NCBI GenBank assembly: GCA_019422485.1
Contig: JAHZDG010000030.1
Coordinates: 1-26,691 of the forward strand
Length of the DNA stretch: 26,691 bases
Reading direction: 5' to 3'
Source: Alistipes sp.
Lineage (GTDB): Bacteria > Bacteroidota > Bacteroidia > Bacteroidales > Rikenellaceae
A program made the translations under genes and the position numbers. Below, in pieces: positions 23,789 to 26,691 of the stretch; position 1 is the stretch's first letter; each line of letters begins with the position of its first letter. A model generated the notes under the pieces. The model made no database searches. It was not told where the DNA came from and was given only the letters and a program-made list of their open reading frames with translations.

Positions 23789-24367
23789 ATGTTACTGATT
23801 GACGACAAAATAGTGAGCCTCGATCTGCTGCGCGATCGTTTTTGCTGCGATCTGGCGCAATGCAAGGGCATCTGTTGTGTGGAGGGGAATGCCGGCGCCC
23901 CGCTCGAACTCGAGGAGGTCGACCAACTCGAACAAGAGTACGAAGCCTATAAACCTTACCTCAAACCCGAAGGGATCGAGGCGATCGAACGCCAGGGATT
24001 CATGGTCGTGGACAGCGACGGCGACTATACCACTCCTTTAATTAATGAGGCGGAATGCGCATACTCATTTCAGGAAAACGGCATCACCTTCTGCGCCATC
24101 GAACGCGCCTACAAAGAGGGTAAAACCTCCTTTTTAAAACCGATCTCCTGCCATCTTTATCCCATCCGGCTATCAGTCTTCAACAACGGTTCCATCGGTT
24201 TGAATTATCACCGCTGGGACGTCTGCTCAGCAGCTTTGACCTTGGGCAAAAAAAAGGAAATCCCCGTCTATCAGGCGGTTCGTGAAGCCCTGATTCGACG
24301 TTTCGGAGAAGAGTTTTACCACCAGCTCGAAGAGGCTGACCGGCTGTTGCAGGAAGAAGAAAAATAA
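23789..24367 (+). CDS. DUF3109 family cysteine-cluster protein
   Basis: A 192-aa cytosolic protein matching DUF3109. It has the N-terminal cysteine cluster FCCDLAQCKGICC (about 18-30, Cys at 19, 20, 25, 29 and 30), then CAYSFQENGITFCAIERAY (about 90-108), and SCHLYPIRLS (about 120-129) with another Cys and His. A late Cys lies in WDVCSAAL (about 142-149). The pattern resembles YkgJ/UPF0153-type Fe-S or zinc-binding proteins, so metal binding is likely. The specific function is not known. A strong -7 box precedes it and an M23 peptidase gene follows after 73 bases that contain another promoter. Confidence 0.85.
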   Translation: MLLIDDKIVSLDLLRDRFCCDLAQCKGICCVEGNAGAPLELEEVDQLEQEYEAYKPYLKPEGIEAIERQGFMVVDSDGDYTTPLINEAECAYSFQENGITFCAIERAYKEGKTSFLKPISCHLYPIRLSVFNNGSIGLNYHRWDVCSAALTLGKKKEIPVYQAVREALIRRFGEEFYHQLEEADRLLQEEEK

Positions 24368-24410
24368 CCGATTTGCTTCTCCGAAAGCAGGGAGTCTGCC
24401 TATTTTTTCG

Positions 24411-24418
24411 TACTTTTG
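24411..24418 (+). promoter_or_regulatory. -7 promoter box for the M23/LysM gene
   Basis: TACTTTTG matches TAnnTTTG, 22 bases before the ATG at 24441. Confidence 0.55.
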
Positions 24419-24440
24419 TACGATATCCCTCCTCCAGAGG

Positions 24441-25535
24441 ATGAAACCTTTCCGCATGAATGCCAGAACCCTTACGTTCGCCGCGTTGCTGATCCTGACA
24501 TCGCTCACCTTATCGGCCCAACGCAGACGCACATACAGCCGTCCGGTCACTCCCAAATTGGAAGACCTTCCCAAACGTCCGCTGGATACCATTCCCACCA
24601 GCGACCCCGAAACCCGAATCATTTTGTATAGCAACAATACCTGGAGCTACTTCCGCCCCTCCTTAAACAAAATGGATTCACTGCCGGTTTACACCGAAAA
24701 TTGGGATACTACCGGTGTTTTCGCCTATAAAAATATTCCTTACGAAAGTCTTCCTCCGATCGTCGAACTGAACTTGGTGCAGGATCTTTCAGAATTCAAG
24801 GCTCCCATCACCGGAAAAGTGTTCTCCAAATACGGGCCCCGACGTCGACGTCGCCACAACGGGGTGGATATTCCCCTGAAACTCGGAGAACCCATCTATG
24901 CCACCTTCGACGGGAAAGTACGCTATGCCAAATACAACACCGGAGGATTCGGCAATCTGGTCATTATCCGCCATCTCAACGGGCTGGAAACCTGGAATGC
25001 CCACCTTTCCAAACTGAACGTTCAAGTCAACGATTATGTGAAAGCCGGACAGGTCATCGGGTTTGGCGGCAGCACCGGGCGCAGTCGGGGGCCGCACCTG
25101 CACTACGAAATGCGTTACCAAGACCAGACCTTTGACCCGGAATTTATCATCGACTTTGAAACCGGCCAGCTCAAATACCAGACCTTTGCGCTGGAAAAAT
25201 CCTTCTTCAACATCCATTCCCGCGCCTCGGAAATTCTGGAAGAGGACGACGAATACGACATTCCGTTGCTGACCGATGCTGAAGAAGGAGATACGCTGGC
25301 CTCCTCCAAAGACATTTTGGAACGCATCGCCGAAGCCCAACAAAAAGACAAGAAACAACAGCAAAAACCGGCCGGGATCAACTCCAGCGAAGCGGTCTAT
25401 CACACCGTACGATCGGGTGACATGTTGGGGAAACTGGCGATTCGGTATGGGGTTACGGTCGATCAGATCTGCCGGCTGAACGGCATCACCCGTACGACCA
25501 TCCTGCGTATCGGACGCCGTTTGCGGATCAAATAG
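24441..25535 (+). CDS. Secreted M23 metallopeptidase with C-terminal LysM domain
   Basis: A 364-aa murein hydrolase-like protein. The signal sequence spans residues about 1-26 (hydrophobic LTFAALLILTSLTLSAQ). The M23 domain (about 120-235) carries RHNGVDI with zinc ligands His139 and Asp143, WNAHLSKL with His188, and GPHLHYEM with His219 and His221, so the active site looks complete. An acidic then Lys/Gln-rich linker (about 263-312) precedes one LysM repeat (about 320-363, YHTVRSGDMLGKLAIRYGV), which binds peptidoglycan. It probably trims cell-wall crosslinks in the periplasm or activates another hydrolase. A second ATG five codons in (24456) would also give a good signal peptide. Confidence 0.93.
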   Translation: MKPFRMNARTLTFAALLILTSLTLSAQRRRTYSRPVTPKLEDLPKRPLDTIPTSDPETRIILYSNNTWSYFRPSLNKMDSLPVYTENWDTTGVFAYKNIPYESLPPIVELNLVQDLSEFKAPITGKVFSKYGPRRRRRHNGVDIPLKLGEPIYATFDGKVRYAKYNTGGFGNLVIIRHLNGLETWNAHLSKLNVQVNDYVKAGQVIGFGGSTGRSRGPHLHYEMRYQDQTFDPEFIIDFETGQLKYQTFALEKSFFNIHSRASEILEEDDEYDIPLLTDAEEGDTLASSKDILERIAEAQQKDKKQQQKPAGINSSEAVYHTVRSGDMLGKLAIRYGVTVDQICRLNGITRTTILRIGRRLRIK

Positions 25536-25619
25536 TCGACGGGGAATTCCTCTCTGCGGGACAAAACCGCCCAAACAGACCAGGCGACAGATCGGCGGGG
25601 TGGAAGCGTTTTCGCCCGT

Positions 25620-26510
25620 CTAATTTTCTATTTTCTGACGATAAGCGGTAGGGGAGAGTTTCATCTGCTCCTTAAAAAACTTGCCGAACGAGGCCTGATC
25701 GGCAAAATGCAGCTCTTCGGCAATCTGTTTCACGGTCCAATCGGTACAATCCAACAAATAGCGGGCCTCGGTCAGCAGCATGCGTGCCACGTGAGCATTG
25801 ACCGTATTGTGAGTCACCTGACGCACAATGCGAGACAGATAGGTCGGCGAAATACACATCTTATCGGCATAGAAGGCAATGTTGTGCTCCCGTTTGTAAT
25901 GCACCGCCAGCAAACGACGGAATTTTTGATACAACTCCACCGTATGGGCAATTTTCGCACTCTTGAGTGTTCCCTTTTCATGCAAGGCCTCGGCCATCTG
26001 CAACAACAGAAAATTAGTCAGATAACGATACATCCCGTTCTGATGCAAGCGAGCGGTTGCGATGCCTGGAAACAAACGGACTGTCTGTAACATCATCTTC
26101 CAGGAACGCTCCTCCAAAGCGAGGATCGGGAATGCATATTCACTCTGATAGGCCGCCCATTGATTGTATACATGGGGATTGGTCGGCAAACTGTCGAAAA
26201 AATCCGGAGCAAGCGCCAATCCCAGGAGATGTCCGTCCGAGCTCATGTTCTCCCAAGCCACTACCGTTCGTGGAGTCAAAAAAATCAAGTGTCTCCGATT
26301 CACCGTCTGCGTCTGGTAATTCACCGACAAGGGGAGGGTGCCGTTTTCAACAAAACCAATAAAAAAAGCCCCCGACAAAAAAGTCCGATGCCCGAGCGCC
26401 GAAAGCTCGTCAGAAGAGAACTCAAAAAACAACACCTCATTATCAATACCTTCCTGACAATTTCTCTGTTTTTGAACTTGTTGAAACAAGGTGTTCTGCC
26501 AATGATTCAT
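25620..26510 (-). CDS. AraC-family transcriptional regulator
   Basis: A 296-aa regulator. The N-terminal portion (about 20-170) looks like the cupin-type sensing domain of the AraC family but has no motif that identifies a ligand. The C-terminal DNA-binding domain (about 190-293) has both helix-turn-helix units: IAFYADKMCISPTYLSRIVRQ and VKQIAEELHFADQASFGKFF, ending with the family SPTAYRQ. It is divergent from the truncated ORF at the right edge, a usual layout for an AraC regulator and its target, but only about 18 codons of the neighbour are visible. No transcription target can be named. Confidence 0.92.
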   Translation of the reverse strand: MNHWQNTLFQQVQKQRNCQEGIDNEVLFFEFSSDELSALGHRTFLSGAFFIGFVENGTLPLSVNYQTQTVNRRHLIFLTPRTVVAWENMSSDGHLLGLALAPDFFDSLPTNPHVYNQWAAYQSEYAFPILALEERSWKMMLQTVRLFPGIATARLHQNGMYRYLTNFLLLQMAEALHEKGTLKSAKIAHTVELYQKFRRLLAVHYKREHNIAFYADKMCISPTYLSRIVRQVTHNTVNAHVARMLLTEARYLLDCTDWTVKQIAEELHFADQASFGKFFKEQMKLSPTAYRQKIEN

Positions 26511-26635
26511 TTTCTTTCACATTTTCACTGTAAAGATAATAAGTTTCGGATTTGACGAACTTCGTTCCGATCTATAAAAACTCATTTCTGAAAAAAAAAC
26601 GAACTTTGCACCCGATTTTACGAAAAAATGAAACT

Positions 26636-26691
26636 ATGGCGAAAGAGGAGTGCATGAAGCGTTATTCACTATTGGTGATTTCTCAATTTAT
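26636..26691 (+). CDS. Start of an unidentified ORF, cut by the right edge
   Basis: From ATG 26636 the frame reads MAKEECMKRYSLLVISQF with no stop before the window ends. A second ATG at 26654 gives MKRYSLLVISQF, which looks like the start of a signal peptide, and GAGGAG just before it could be a ribosome site. The box GAACTTTGC (26601-26609) is one base off the TAnnTTTG consensus. The protein family cannot be recognised from so few residues. An earlier ATG at 26628 in another frame stops after nine codons. Confidence 0.4.
   Translation, partial: MAKEECMKRYSLLVISQF

Noticed and set aside
25536..25619. Possible terminator between the M23 gene and the AraC gene
   Set aside because: Only 4-5 bp GC stems can be drawn and there is no T-run next to them.
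21540..26510. Polysaccharide utilisation locus around the alpha-galactosidase and the AraC regulator
   Set aside because: No SusC/SusD pair, other glycosidase or hybrid sensor is present, and unrelated genes separate the two.

Overview
The window is ordinary chromosomal DNA from a Bacteroidales bacterium. GC content is about 50% by eye. Several promoters carry the Bacteroidetes -7 box TAnnTTTG (for example TACTTTTG at 18014-18021, 23753-23760 and 24411-24418), Shine-Dalgarno sequences are weak, and many genes are Bacteroidetes-type families (KorDABC-like 2-oxoacid oxidoreductase, a 306-aa SerA with Lys at the usual His position, DUF1015 beside serA/serC, YicC-Gmk-NadD, DUF3109). A gut Rikenellaceae/Alistipes-like organism is my best guess, but this is inference. 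I see no rRNA, tRNA, CRISPR array, insertion sequence, prophage or plasmid gene, and no intergenic stretch exceeds 300 bases.

Layout. 1-3940 (minus): a likely operon encoding an output-less MCP-type membrane sensor, a TrkH-like potassium channel, a secreted protein with two SPOR-like repeats, and the start of an NfeD-like membrane protein cut by the window edge. 4033-5358 (minus): mtaB, the tRNA methylthiotransferase. 5446-8955 (plus): a metal ABC permease, an LptF/LptG permease and ribBA, with overlapping ends, closed by a strong terminator. 9095-10718 (plus): fmt and a TRIC/UPF0126 channel. 10839-11390 (minus): a hexapeptide O-acetyltransferase. 11521-14193 (minus): a four-subunit 2-oxoacid:ferredoxin oxidoreductase with its own terminator. 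14458-17881 (minus): serC, serA and DUF1015, with a GC-rich hairpin after each gene. 18047-21406 (plus): yicC, gmk, nadD, a small TPR protein and ddl, ended by a perfect 19-bp bidirectional terminator. 21540-23708 (minus): a secreted GH36 alpha-galactosidase. 23789-25535 (plus): a DUF3109 cysteine-cluster protein and an M23/LysM murein hydrolase. 25620-26510 (minus): an AraC-family regulator, with a truncated divergent ORF at the right edge.

How the genes fit together. Most encode housekeeping functions: translation initiation and tRNA modification (fmt, mtaB), cofactors (ribBA, nadD), nucleotide metabolism (gmk), serine synthesis (serC, serA), anaerobic ferredoxin-linked 2-oxoacid oxidation, and the envelope (LptF/G, Ddl, M23 peptidase, SPOR protein). 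The most interesting points are the serC-serA-DUF1015 cluster, whose third gene has an ADGHHR motif reminiscent of ParB/sulfiredoxin-fold serine kinases and whose genes are separated by terminator-like hairpins; the Lys-for-His change in SerA; and the MCP-like sensor with no output domain that leads the K+ channel/SPOR operon. I found no clearly new multi-gene system.
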